29,112 nucleotides of DNA from Nitrospina sp. Lineage in GTDB: Bacteria > Nitrospinota > Nitrospinia > Nitrospinales > Nitrospinaceae. Positions 7,761 through 15,379 of the stretch are shown piece after piece. Under the pieces are notes generated by a model. It saw only the letters and a list, made by a program, of their open reading frames with translations. It made no database searches and was not told the DNA's origin. A program made the translations under genes and the position numbers. Every line of letters begins with the position of its first letter. The first letter of the stretch is position 1. The stretch covers positions 1 through 29,112 of the forward strand of contig SMVS01000100.1 in NCBI GenBank assembly GCA_004357435.1, in the 5' to 3' direction.

Positions 7761-8219
7761 ATGATTCCACTGGCGCAGAGCAAACTGGACGAAGCACAGC
7801 AACATGCCCTGCAGGAATACCCGTTTGAATGCTGTGGCATCATTATCGGCTGTCCGGACAGCGATCAGGAAGACATCCTGTTCCGGTGTACCAACATTCA
7901 AAACAAGTTGCATGAGATGGACCCGGAGAAATTTGTCCGGGACGCACGGACCGCTTTTTACATCGATCCCAAGGAATTGTTGGGGATCTTGAAAGAGACT
8001 GAATCCAGAAAACTGGCCATCAAGCTCTTTTATCATTCTCATCCGGAGCACGACGCTTACTTTTCCGAGGAAGATGCAAGGATGGCCCTGTTCGACAACG
8101 AACCGACTTATCCGGAAGCCCGTTATCTGGTCATTTCGGTGTATAATAGGAAAATCAAAGAGCAGGCTTTTTTTGAATGGAACCCGGAGTCGGGGACATT
8201 TGAAAAACAGCCTGGGTGA
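7761..8219 (+). CDS. JAMM/MPN-domain metallopeptidase (M67 family)
   Basis: A 152-residue stand-alone JAB1/MPN+ domain protein. The zinc site is visible as HSHP at 92-95 followed by Ser102 and Asp105 (HxHPx6SxxD). The upstream catalytic Glu is Glu24 in YPFECCGIIIG. Bacterial members remove C-terminal residues from, or release, ubiquitin-like sulfur carriers (for example Mec with CysO in cysteine synthesis). No carrier protein is seen here, so the exact substrate is unknown. The ATG at 7761 is chosen because homology begins a few residues later and upstream in-frame codons look non-coding, although no good ribosome site is visible. It lies among ferredoxin and NifU-like genes, suggesting sulfur or Fe-S metabolism. 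Confidence 0.85.
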   Translation: MIPLAQSKLDEAQQHALQEYPFECCGIIIGCPDSDQEDILFRCTNIQNKLHEMDPEKFVRDARTAFYIDPKELLGILKETESRKLAIKLFYHSHPEHDAYFSEEDARMALFDNEPTYPEARYLVISVYNRKIKEQAFFEWNPESGTFEKQPG

Positions 8220-8261
8220 CACACCAACTAATAATTCCTCTGCTTTTAAGGAGAGAATAAA

Positions 8262-8513
8262 ATGGCTTTACTGATCAATGATGATTGCGTTAATTGCGGT
8301 GTCTGCGAGCCCGAATGCCCGAATGAGGCCATCACTGAAGGTGACGATATCTATGTGATCGATTGGGAAAAGTGCACGGAATGCGTTGGCTGGTACGAGG
8401 CCGAGCAGTGCGTGGAGGTTTGCCCGGTGGATTGCATACCCAAAGACTCGGAACACGTGGAAACCACCGAAGAACTTTTGGAAAAGAAAAAACAATTGGT
8501 GGGCGAGGAATAA
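8262..8513 (+). CDS. 2[4Fe-4S] ferredoxin, YfhL type
   Basis: An 83-residue bacterial ferredoxin with two cluster motifs. The first is Cys9, 12, 15 and 19 (CVNCGVCEPECP). The second has the insertion typical of the YfhL/Allochromatium type: Cys38, Cys41, eight residues, Cys50, Cys54 (CTECVGWYEAEQCVEVCP), followed by Cys58. A Glu/Lys-rich C-terminal helix completes the typical architecture. It transfers electrons at low potential in the cytoplasm. A strong AAGGAGAG ribosome site sits before the ATG. Confidence 0.95.
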   Translation: MALLINDDCVNCGVCEPECPNEAITEGDDIYVIDWEKCTECVGWYEAEQCVEVCPVDCIPKDSEHVETTEELLEKKKQLVGEE

Positions 8514-8554
8514 CCCTGGCCGGTGTGGGACGGGTTTTTTTGAGGGTAACTATC

Positions 8555-8785
8555 TTGGAAGAAATGCAAGAAGAAGTCGAAGCTGTACTCGAAACGCTTC
8601 GTCCCGCATTAATGCAGGACGGCGGCAACGTTGAGCTGGTGACTATTGATGACGGGGTCGTGAAACTTCGATTGGTGGGTTCCTGCAGTTCCTGTTCCAG
8701 TTCCATCATGACCCTCAAAATGGGGATCGAACGTGCTTTGAAAAAAGCCATCCCGATGGTGCGATGCATCGAATCGGTGGAGTGA
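8555..8785 (+). CDS. NifU C-terminal domain (Nfu-type) Fe-S scaffold protein
   Basis: A short 76-residue single-domain protein matching the NifU C-terminal/Nfu family. The signature RPALMQDGGNVELV is followed by a CxxC (Cys44 and Cys47 in GSCSSCSSS) that can hold a bridging 4Fe-4S cluster at a dimer interface. The family delivers Fe-S clusters to target proteins. TTG at 8555 has GAGG nine bases upstream; ATG at 8564 is the alternative start and would be three residues shorter. It sits 41 bases after the ferredoxin, in a likely operon of Fe-S proteins. Confidence 0.88.
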   Translation: MEEMQEEVEAVLETLRPALMQDGGNVELVTIDDGVVKLRLVGSCSSCSSSIMTLKMGIERALKKAIPMVRCIESVE

Positions 8786-8819
8786 TTCGGCGGCCCTCTC
8801 GCAACAAAATCAGGTTTAA

Positions 8820-9416
8820 ATGAAGTTGACAGGTAAAGATTTTTTGAATTTGACCCGGCGCTATCCTTGGCCGGGTCGTTTTGTTTCTGCTGGCAAAACT
8901 CTGGGCCTCGGCGCGGTCGCCTTATTCTTGTGGGGCTTGGCCTCGCCGGCGGCGGCGGTCACGGTCAACCAACCCGCGCCCGATTTTTCCCTGAAATCCC
9001 TGAGCGATGTTCAGTTTGACTTGAGCGGGCATCGCGGTAAATTTTTACTGCTCAATTTCTGGGCCACCTGGTGCGGCCCCTGCAAAATGGAAATGGCCTC
9101 GCTGGAAAAACTGCATCGGCATTTCCAAACCCAGGACCTGGCGGTGATTGGTATTTCCAATGACATGTTCGGGGCCCGTGTGGTGGTTCCTTTCATGAAA
9201 GCGCATGACCTGACTTTCCCGGTTCTGCTCGATCCCACGCTGGAGGTGAGCAATCGTTACGAAGTCGTGGGCTTGCCCACCACCATCCTGATCGACCGTG
9301 AGGGCAACGTGATCGGTGTTTTGAATGGCGCGGAAGACTGGGCCACACCAAAAACCCTGCGCTATTTTGAAAGCCTGCTGGCGGTTCCCATCCAAGCCAA
9401 CCGCAGTAGCGACTGA
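8820..9416 (+). CDS. TlpA/ResA-type periplasmic thioredoxin
   Basis: A 198-residue exported thioredoxin-fold protein. An N-terminal hydrophobic segment with Ala-rich end (LGLGAVALFLWGLASPAAA, about residues 28-46) is a signal peptide or anchor. The mature domain begins with the family pattern QPAPDFSLKSL and carries the redox motif WCGPC (Cys85 and Cys88), then the cis-Pro region VVGLPTTILIDREG. Such proteins reduce periplasmic disulfides, for example in apocytochromes c before heme attachment. The next gene encodes a CcdA-like membrane thiol transporter fused to a SUMF1 domain, the natural electron source for this protein. Confidence 0.92.
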   Translation: MKLTGKDFLNLTRRYPWPGRFVSAGKTLGLGAVALFLWGLASPAAAVTVNQPAPDFSLKSLSDVQFDLSGHRGKFLLLNFWATWCGPCKMEMASLEKLHRHFQTQDLAVIGISNDMFGARVVVPFMKAHDLTFPVLLDPTLEVSNRYEVVGLPTTILIDREGNVIGVLNGAEDWATPKTLRYFESLLAVPIQANRSSD

Positions 9417-9435
9417 CCTTTCTTGCTGGAACCCA

Positions 9436-11253
9436 ATGAATAAAAATCTATTTTCAGCTTTTTTAATCCTGGCAATTCTAACCGTCCCATCCTTCACTCA
9501 GGCTCACGCATCCGGTCCTGATAATCCGCTCGAAGGAGACATGGTATTCATACCCGCCGGACATTTTATTTTTGGCACGGATAAAAAAGATGAGGCCGGC
9601 GACCTCCTGGCCATGGGCGTTCCCAAACCGCTTTATCTGGACGAGCGGCCGCAACAAAAAGTTTTTCTCAAAGGGTTTTATATCGACAAGAACGAAGTCA
9701 CCAACCTGCGTTATAAAAATTTTATAGACGATCTGCCCAACCATCCCAAATTTAAAATTCTCGCAGAAAATCTGGGAAGCTATGCCCAACCACAGCACTG
9801 GGAAAACGGTACTTTTTTGGACGGCCGGGCCCATCACCCGGTGGTGTGGGTCACCTGGTACGATGCCGCTAATTTTTGTGATTGGGCAGGCAAGCGCCTG
9901 CTGACGGAAAAAGAATGGGAACGGGCCGCGCGCGGCACCGAGGGCCGGGAATATCCCTGGGGTCAGGCTTTTGAACCGGACCGCGCCAACCTGCCCGATA
10001 AAGCGGGGGCCAAAAATAATCTGCTCCCGGTTGGATCATTTCCCAGGGGCACCACCCCGTCAGGGCTGAACGATCTGGTCGGCAACGTCTGGGAGTGGGT
10101 GAACAACGATTACGCTCCCTACTCCGGCAATTCCTACACGCATGTGGATTTTGACCGCGGCTATAAAGTTCTGCGCGGAGCGTCCCAAGCCAACATTGGG
10201 CATTTCCCCGGAGATTTTTATTTCAAGATCCTGAAAGAATTTTCCCGTGCCGGTTACCGGCAATACTCCGCTCCGGAAATCGCCGCCCCGGATGTCGGTT
10301 TCCGCTGTGTCAGCAGTGCTCAGCCGCTCGCCATGAAATTGCTATCGGATTCCCCCGTCCTCAACGCCGTTGGACCGGGAGGCATTGCCGTTGCGGGATC
10401 GTCCAATCCGTTCGCCGAGAGCACTTCGGCTTCCTCCGTAAGTTCTACTGAAAACCCGGTATTCAATCCCTTCAAACCGGAAAACACTCTGCCCCAAGCC
10501 GGTCTCCTGGCATTGTCGATTCTTTCCTTCCTCGCGGGACTGCTCAGTTTTCTTTCACCCTGCACGCTACCCATTTTACCGGCCTATTTTGCGGTCACCG
10601 CCCAGGCCAGCCGGGCACGCATGACGGTCAATTCATTCGCATTTTTCTGCGGCCTCGCCGCCTTGTTCGTTTTGATGGGCGCCTCGGCCAGTTTTCTCGG
10701 AAGCCTCCTGCGCGACTACCAGTTTTCGTTGACCGCCTGGGGCGGAGGCCTGGTCGTGATTTTCGGGGTGATGACCCTGTGCGGCAAAGGTTTCTCCGGA
10801 GCCACCTTTCAAAGCGCGCCGACCAAAACTTTGGTGGGTTATTTTTTATTCGGGGCCACCTTTGCCCTCGGCTGGACTCCCTGTATCGGCCCCATCCTTT
10901 CCGGAATCATGCTCCTCGCGGCATCGGAAAAACACGTCCTGCAAGGCATGACCCTGCTATTTTTCTTTGCAATGGGTCTGGGATTGCCGCTCATTGTGTT
11001 TTCCGCTTTTTTCAGCCATCTGAAAAAAGACGGGTGGTTCTGGCGGCTTATGCGCGGTAAAGGCTGGAACCTAAAACTGGGCAACCACCATATTCTGCTC
11101 CATTCCACCAATGTGTTCAGCGGGGTTTTGTTGATCGTATTGGGAGCCGCTCTCGCTCTGGACTACCTGACCTACTTCAACAATCTCATCCCCATAGAAG
11201 CCCAGATCTGGTTCAGCGGTTTTGAAGAAACAATTGTGCACTGGCTGACTTGA
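9436..11253 (+). CDS. Fusion of SUMF1/FGE-like domain and CcdA/DsbD-like membrane domain
   Basis: A 605-residue protein with a signal peptide (residues 1-25). Residues 34-295 form a SUMF1 (formylglycine-generating-enzyme-like) domain: EGDMVFIPAGHFIFGTD, YIDKNEVTNLRYKNF, RLLTEKEWERAARGTEGREY, GNVWEWV, VLRGAS and VGFRC. The paired cysteines of true FGE before GFRC are absent (GYRQYS), so sulfatase activation is doubtful. After a Ser/Pro linker, residues 353-600 hold a six-helix CcdA/DsbD transporter. Its conserved cysteines lie in LSPCTLPILPAYF (Cys376) and GWTPCIGPILSG (Cys483), and it carries electrons from cytoplasmic thioredoxin to the periplasm. It follows tlpA-like 8820-9416 by 19 bases. 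ATG 9436 is chosen because the signal peptide starts there. Confidence 0.88.
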   Translation: MNKNLFSAFLILAILTVPSFTQAHASGPDNPLEGDMVFIPAGHFIFGTDKKDEAGDLLAMGVPKPLYLDERPQQKVFLKGFYIDKNEVTNLRYKNFIDDLPNHPKFKILAENLGSYAQPQHWENGTFLDGRAHHPVVWVTWYDAANFCDWAGKRLLTEKEWERAARGTEGREYPWGQAFEPDRANLPDKAGAKNNLLPVGSFPRGTTPSGLNDLVGNVWEWVNNDYAPYSGNSYTHVDFDRGYKVLRGASQANIGHFPGDFYFKILKEFSRAGYRQYSAPEIAAPDVGFRCVSSAQPLAMKLLSDSPVLNAVGPGGIAVAGSSNPFAESTSASSVSSTENPVFNPFKPENTLPQAGLLALSILSFLAGLLSFLSPCTLPILPAYFAVTAQASRARMTVNSFAFFCGLAALFVLMGASASFLGSLLRDYQFSLTAWGGGLVVIFGVMTLCGKGFSGATFQSAPTKTLVGYFLFGATFALGWTPCIGPILSGIMLLAASEKHVLQGMTLLFFFAMGLGLPLIVFSAFFSHLKKDGWFWRLMRGKGWNLKLGNHHILLHSTNVFSGVLLIVLGAALALDYLTYFNNLIPIEAQIWFSGFEETIVHWLT

Positions 11254-11267
11254 ACCGTGGTTCCACT

Positions 11268-11297
11268 TTGCAAAGCAATAGTTTCATCTGGTACAAT
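11268..11297 (+). promoter_or_regulatory. Probable sigma-70 promoter of the lipoprotein gene
   Basis: TTGCAA (11268-11273), an 18-base spacer ending TGG, and TACAAT (11292-11297). The TGn before the -10 box makes an extended -10. It lies about 45 bases before the GTG start at 11342. Confidence 0.55.
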
Positions 11298-11341
11298 GCG
11301 GACGTTTTACAGGCAACCTTCTTGCGGAAAGTGACAGGATC

Positions 11342-11821
11342 GTGCAACAATTTCTAGCCTTAAGTTTATCGCTCATTTTTTTCCTGACCGCCTGTTCGGG
11401 CACGGACTCGGTGACCCGAAAATCCTGGTCCGAACACAAAAACACCATTTACCTGCAAGATTTAACATCTAATAAAAACGACTTTCAAGACGCCGGGGCC
11501 CAACTGCGGCTAGCCTTGGAAGACCAGTTCGCCGACACTTTGTTCCTGGTAGCGGAAGAGAAAAAGTACGCCAGGTTCCACATGAAATACAAGGTGACCG
11601 AGTTCAACAAGGGCAGTCGCCTCAAACGGATGGCCACTTTCGGTATCGACGACGGGTCGCGCGCCCGCATCAAGGTGAAAGTCGCCTTATTCAGCGAAGA
11701 GAGTGTCCTCGGGCAATGGGAAGTGGAGTCCTGGGTCGGTGGCGGCATCACCGGAGGTTCCGCCAGCCAACTGTTCGAGCAGGTCGCGGAACAAATCCTG
11801 CAACATTTGAAAGGATTCTGA
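11342..11821 (+). CDS. Lipoprotein resembling the DUF4410 family
   Basis: A 159-residue protein with a classic lipoprotein signal: hydrophobic residues 2-16 and lipobox LTAC with Cys18. The mature part contains beta-rich segments (ARFHMKYKVTEFNKGSRLKR, ARIKVKVALFSEESVLGQWE). It ends with GGGITGGSASQLFEQVAEQILQHL, which resembles the end of DUF4410 proteins, where a glycine-rich turn precedes a helix. Function is unknown; it is predicted to sit in the outer or inner membrane facing the periplasm. The GTG start has AGGA about 5 bases upstream and its own promoter, so it is probably transcribed alone. Confidence 0.7.
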   Translation: MQQFLALSLSLIFFLTACSGTDSVTRKSWSEHKNTIYLQDLTSNKNDFQDAGAQLRLALEDQFADTLFLVAEEKKYARFHMKYKVTEFNKGSRLKRMATFGIDDGSRARIKVKVALFSEESVLGQWEVESWVGGGITGGSASQLFEQVAEQILQHLKGF

Positions 11822-12014
11822 CCCGAACGGGAGGACCTTGGAAAACATTGAAAATATTCTTTATCCCCGGTTCTTAGCAACCATTTAAATTGGAGTCGGG
11901 TGCGTCCTTCTGGAAAGAGGGCACGGTGTTGCGGGTGCCAGGGGAACCTGCAGTGCGACGATTCACCCCCCCTGGATTGAAGGGAGGTGGTCCATTGTCT
12001 AGTGATAGAATAAT

Positions 12015-12059
12015 GGGAACTTCCTTCGGAATCGGTTGATCCGGTTCCGGGAAGTTCCC
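12015..12059. repeat. Long inverted repeat (hairpin)
   Basis: GGGAACTTCC pairs with GGAAGTTCCC, and the inner CGGAATCGG pairs with CCGGTTCCG (one wobble), leaving a TTGAT loop and a two-base bulge. It is too long and regular to be chance and lies between two convergent genes. Confidence 0.65.
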
Positions 12060-12069
12060 AACTAAAAAG

Positions 12070-12104
12070 AAAAAGGCTCCACGTGCATGCGTGGGGCCTT
12101 TTTT
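12070..12104. terminator. Bidirectional terminator hairpin
   Basis: AAAAGGCTCCACG ... CGTGGGGCCTTTTTT, with an A-run on the left and a T-run on the right, so it can stop transcription from both the lipoprotein gene (+) and the dap-msrP operon (-), which converge here. Confidence 0.8.
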
Positions 12105-12123
12105 GATTCCTGCCCGGTAAGTT

Positions 12124-12873
12124 CTATCCGGTATTTCGCGCGCAACGGAACCCTACAAAATTGTAACGCGCGGTCGGCTCCAGGTAATTCCGATCCCAAG
12201 TAGCGGAAAACTTGATCACCAAATGCGTCTGGTACAGGCCACCGCGCAGGACTTTGAACTTGCCCTGCTCAGCACCCGGCATGCCATTGAAGTCGTAGTC
12301 GTCCGCCGTCCACTCCCATACATTGTGTCCCATACCGTACAGGCCGTAAGGACTGATCCAACTTTTATGCTTGTCCACCGCCTCCGGAATGAAACCGGAA
12401 AACCCCATGTTGGGATGCTCCCGATAAACCCTCCAGGGCCATTTACGCCCATCCGTGCCGCGCGCCGCTTTCTCCCATTCCGCCTCCGTGGGCAGACGTT
12501 TGGCCACTGCCCGGCAATATTCCTCCGCCTCAAAAAATGTGGCCAGCGTGACGGGATAATTTTCTTTTCCGGGGAACACGGCATAGCCGGGGTTCTGCGT
12601 CCGATAGTCCCCACGCGCGACTTCATAACGGTCGATCAAAAACGCTTTTAGAAAAACTTTCTGGCCCAGCTCGGTTTTGGGTGCCTCGGCATGGCCCATG
12701 ATGAACTCGCCCGCGGGGATATACACCATGTCCCCGGGAACAGTGACCCCGGCAGGAACCTGAACTTCAATTTGCTCCACACGGGAATCGGAACAGCCCG
12801 GCAAAACACTCAGAAGAATCCCTATAAAAACCGCCCACGGAAACCGCAAACTCTGCGAGCAGGAACGCTTCAT
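12124..12873 (-). CDS. SUMF1-domain (FGE-like) lipoprotein
   Basis: A 249-residue protein with a lipoprotein signal (lipobox LPGC, Cys27) followed by a SUMF1-type domain: GDMVYIPAGEFIMGHAEAP, FLIDRYEVARGDYR, RLPTEAEWEKAARGTDGRKW, GHNVWEWTADDYD, KVLRGG and VGFRCARN at the C-terminus. Only the Cys of GFRC is kept near the end; the two catalytic cysteines of true FGE are missing, so a non-sulfatase role is likely. Its ATG overlaps the stop of the molybdoenzyme gene (ATGA, 4 bases), so the two are coupled and may act together on the periplasmic face of a membrane. It is the last gene of the dap-linked operon. Confidence 0.85.
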   Translation of the reverse strand: MKRSCSQSLRFPWAVFIGILLSVLPGCSDSRVEQIEVQVPAGVTVPGDMVYIPAGEFIMGHAEAPKTELGQKVFLKAFLIDRYEVARGDYRTQNPGYAVFPGKENYPVTLATFFEAEEYCRAVAKRLPTEAEWEKAARGTDGRKWPWRVYREHPNMGFSGFIPEAVDKHKSWISPYGLYGMGHNVWEWTADDYDFNGMPGAEQGKFKVLRGGLYQTHLVIKFSATWDRNYLEPTARYNFVGFRCARNTG

Positions 12874-13646
12874 GAACGGGTCTTGGGAGCGCCGGGACGT
12901 CGATCAAAAAAATGGAATACTTCGCCGCCGTTGATCGGCAGAGGTTTTTTCTTGAAATCGAGAGGATGGTCAATGCCCGGTTGAATGGTCCCATCCACTG
13001 AGTACGGACCATAATCGGCCCAGTAATTGCGCTTGCGCGAATCGGTGAATTCAATGCCGGTAATGTATTTGACGTTCTTGTAGCCGTACTTGAAGGGCGC
13101 GATCAAGCGCAGTGGAAAACCGTGATCGCGTGACAAGGATTGGCCGTTCATGCGCAAAACCAAAAGCACGCGCGGCCGGAGCAATTCGTCCAGTGAATAA
13201 CTTTCATAATAGGAATCAGCGGATTGAAAATAAACGTAGCGGGCGGAAGGTTTGGGGCGTACCTGGTCCACCAGATTTTTGAATCGAAATCCTTCCCACA
13301 CCGCCTTGGCGGACCAGCACTCCACACATTTCAGCCGCGAGATTTGCGAAACCACGGGGAACCCAAACAAGTCTTCGTAGGTGAAGGTGCGCGGACGCTC
13401 CACCAAGCCACGTACCGGCAGGCCCCACTGGCTCATATCCACACCCATGAATGGATTGGCGCTCCGGATGTAAAACCCGGGCACGTCCCGGTTTTGAATG
13501 TAATTTTTGGGAATGTTTTTATTCTGCTGGAAATCGACTGTCGCGAAACCTTGGCGCGGCGCAAACATCGTGGACAGCGCAAGCGTGGCGAGGGAAACCG
13601 TTTTTAAAAAAGCCCGGCGGTTCCATTTCTCTTTGAAGAAAGCCAT
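12870..13646 (-). CDS. Tat-exported sulfite-oxidase-family molybdoenzyme (MsrP/YedY-like)
   Basis: A 258-residue protein starting with a twin-arginine signal (NRRAFLKT, Arg10-Arg11, then a hydrophobic stretch). It carries the Moco-binding fold of the oxidoreductase molybdopterin family: WGLPVRGLVERPRTFTYEDL, RLKCVECWSAKAVWEG with the presumed Mo-ligand Cys107, and DHGFPLRLIAPFKYGYKNVKYITGIEF. E. coli MsrP reduces methionine sulfoxide in periplasmic proteins using membrane heme protein MsrQ; no msrQ is next to this gene. The substrate is therefore not certain. An AGGA ribosome site overlaps the dapB stop region. The coupled downstream gene is a SUMF1 lipoprotein. Confidence 0.88.
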   Translation of the reverse strand: MAFFKEKWNRRAFLKTVSLATLALSTMFAPRQGFATVDFQQNKNIPKNYIQNRDVPGFYIRSANPFMGVDMSQWGLPVRGLVERPRTFTYEDLFGFPVVSQISRLKCVECWSAKAVWEGFRFKNLVDQVRPKPSARYVYFQSADSYYESYSLDELLRPRVLLVLRMNGQSLSRDHGFPLRLIAPFKYGYKNVKYITGIEFTDSRKRNYWADYGPYSVDGTIQPGIDHPLDFKKKPLPINGGEVFHFFDRRPGAPKTRS

Positions 13647-13656
13647 GACATCGTTC

Positions 13657-14460
13657 CTATTTCAAACCCAGGACATCCTGCATGTCGTACAAACCGGGTT
13701 GCTGTTCGACCAGCCATTGCGCGGCGCGGATCGCCCCGCGTGCGAATGTTTCCCGGCTTTGCGCCTTGTGGAGAATCTCGAATGTTTCTCCCATACCGCC
13801 GAACAACACCCGGTGTTCCCCTACAATATCACCGGCCCGTACCGTGTGGATACCAATTTCTTTCGCGCCCCGGCCCTCGCTGAAGCCGTGCCGGCCATAA
13901 ACGCCGACTTCCTTGAGATCGCGCCCCAACGCTTCCGCCACGATTTCCGAAATCCGGACGGCGGTGCCACTGGGCGCGTCTTTTTTAAATTTATGGTGAG
14001 CCTCGATGATCTCCACATCATAAGCATCGCCCAGCGCCAGCGCCGCATCCCGCACCACTTTGAACAATACGTTGACGCCAATGCTCATGTTGGGCGCCAG
14101 CACACAACGGATGGACTGCGCGGCTTGTTGGATTTCTCTTTTTTCTGCGTCGGAAAACCCAGTGGTTCCAAACACCACGGCCTTGTTCTGCGCCGTCACC
14201 TGTTGCAGGGTGTTCATACTGGACTGCGGCAATGAAAAGTCGATGATGACGTCGCACGACGTCACCGCTTGCGCCAGATCATCCAGCACGGCAATACCTT
14301 TGGAACCGATTCCGGCCAGCTCTCCGACATCGCTCCCCACGCAGGAGTTGCCCGGCGCTTCCGTACCGCAACACACCGCCACGCCTGCGGACTGCTCAAT
14401 GCAGGCGATAATGGTCCGTCCCATCCGCCCCGCGGCTCCGATCACGCCAATTTTTATCAA
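13657..14460 (-). CDS. dapB: 4-hydroxy-tetrahydrodipicolinate reductase DapB
   Basis: A 267-residue cytoplasmic enzyme that reduces hydroxy-tetrahydrodipicolinate with NAD(P)H in the diaminopimelate/lysine pathway. It shows the nucleotide-binding start MIKIGVIGAAGRMGRTI, the segment VVFGTTGFSD, APNMSIGVNVLF and the catalytic signature EAHHKFKKDAPSGTA. The length is typical. It lies 13 bases after dapA and 10 bases before the molybdoenzyme gene, in one operon. Confidence 0.97.
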   Translation of the reverse strand: MIKIGVIGAAGRMGRTIIACIEQSAGVAVCCGTEAPGNSCVGSDVGELAGIGSKGIAVLDDLAQAVTSCDVIIDFSLPQSSMNTLQQVTAQNKAVVFGTTGFSDAEKREIQQAAQSIRCVLAPNMSIGVNVLFKVVRDAALALGDAYDVEIIEAHHKFKKDAPSGTAVRISEIVAEALGRDLKEVGVYGRHGFSEGRGAKEIGIHTVRAGDIVGEHRVLFGGMGETFEILHKAQSRETFARGAIRAAQWLVEQQPGLYDMQDVLGLK

Positions 14461-14473
14461 CCCATACCTCCCT

Positions 14474-15349
14474 TCATATCAGAGAATATTTTTTGAGGAC
14501 GCTTTTCAATTCCTGCAGGTGTTCGTCGGTGAGGTGAGACAGGGGCGGCCTGAGTTCATCAGAAATTTTTCCCATGAGCGCGAGCGCGGTTTTGACCGGC
14601 ACCGGGTTGGTCTCGATGAACATGGCGTTGTTGAGGTCCATCAACTCGTAATGGAGAGCCCGCGCTTCATCTATTTTATGGTCCGCCGCTTTGGCGCAGA
14701 GCGCCGCTACTTTATCCGGCACCACGTTGGCGGAAACCGAAATCACTCCCTTGCCGCCAATCGCCAGAATCGGCCATAGCAGAGGGTCGTCACCGGACAA
14801 CACCGTAAAATCATCGCCGCACTGGTCGATCACTTCACTGATCTGGATGAGCGACCCGGAAGCTTCCTTGATCCCAACGATGTTTTTGACGTCCCTGGCG
14901 AGCCGCGCCACCGTGGGCGGGAGCATGTTCACCGAAGTCCGGCTGGGCACGTTGTAAAGAAAAATCGGCAGATCGGTTTCCCTGGCCACCGCTTTGAAAT
15001 GTTCGTACAACCCTTCCTGCGAAGGCTTGTTGTAGTAAGGCGTGATCAGCAGGGACCCGTCAGCCCCGGCTTGTTGCGCGTGCTGGGTGAGCTCGATGGC
15101 TTCGCGGGTGGAGTTGGACCCGGTTCCCGCCAGCACCGGTATCTTACCCTTGCACACCTCCACCGCGATGGAGATCACCTGATGGTGCTCTTCATTATCG
15201 AGCGTGGCGGATTCACCCGTCGTGCCGCATGGCACGATGCCATTGGTGCCGCCGGCGATTTGAAACTCCAGCAAATCACGCAACCCGGCTTCATCCACTT
15301 TGCCGTTCTTAAGCGGAGTGACTATGGCGACAAACGATCCTTCAAACAT
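14474..15349 (-). CDS. dapA: 4-hydroxy-tetrahydrodipicolinate synthase DapA
   Basis: A 291-residue aldolase-type TIM barrel that condenses pyruvate with aspartate semialdehyde. Motifs: FVAIVTPLKNGKVD at the N-terminus, PCGTTGESATL, the active-site Tyr in FLYNVPSRT and the Schiff-base Lys in IVGIKEASGS. The length is standard. It stands between dapF and dapB in a compact minus-strand operon. Confidence 0.97.
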   Translation of the reverse strand: MFEGSFVAIVTPLKNGKVDEAGLRDLLEFQIAGGTNGIVPCGTTGESATLDNEEHHQVISIAVEVCKGKIPVLAGTGSNSTREAIELTQHAQQAGADGSLLITPYYNKPSQEGLYEHFKAVARETDLPIFLYNVPSRTSVNMLPPTVARLARDVKNIVGIKEASGSLIQISEVIDQCGDDFTVLSGDDPLLWPILAIGGKGVISVSANVVPDKVAALCAKAADHKIDEARALHYELMDLNNAMFIETNPVPVKTALALMGKISDELRPPLSHLTDEHLQELKSVLKKYSLI

Positions 15350-15379
15350 AATGGTCTCTGTGGGGTGAAAAGATTGCGG

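Larger units (their letters stand above)
11822..12123. other. Intergenic stretch with candidate structured RNA and double hairpin
   Basis: No ORF. It contains a stem CCAGGGG (11938-11944)/CCCCTGG (11969-11975) around a 24-nt loop and a long 45-nt hairpin at 12015-12059. A terminator-like hairpin follows at about 12070-12104. The combination suggests a non-coding RNA or an elaborate convergent termination zone; no family could be assigned. Confidence 0.4.
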
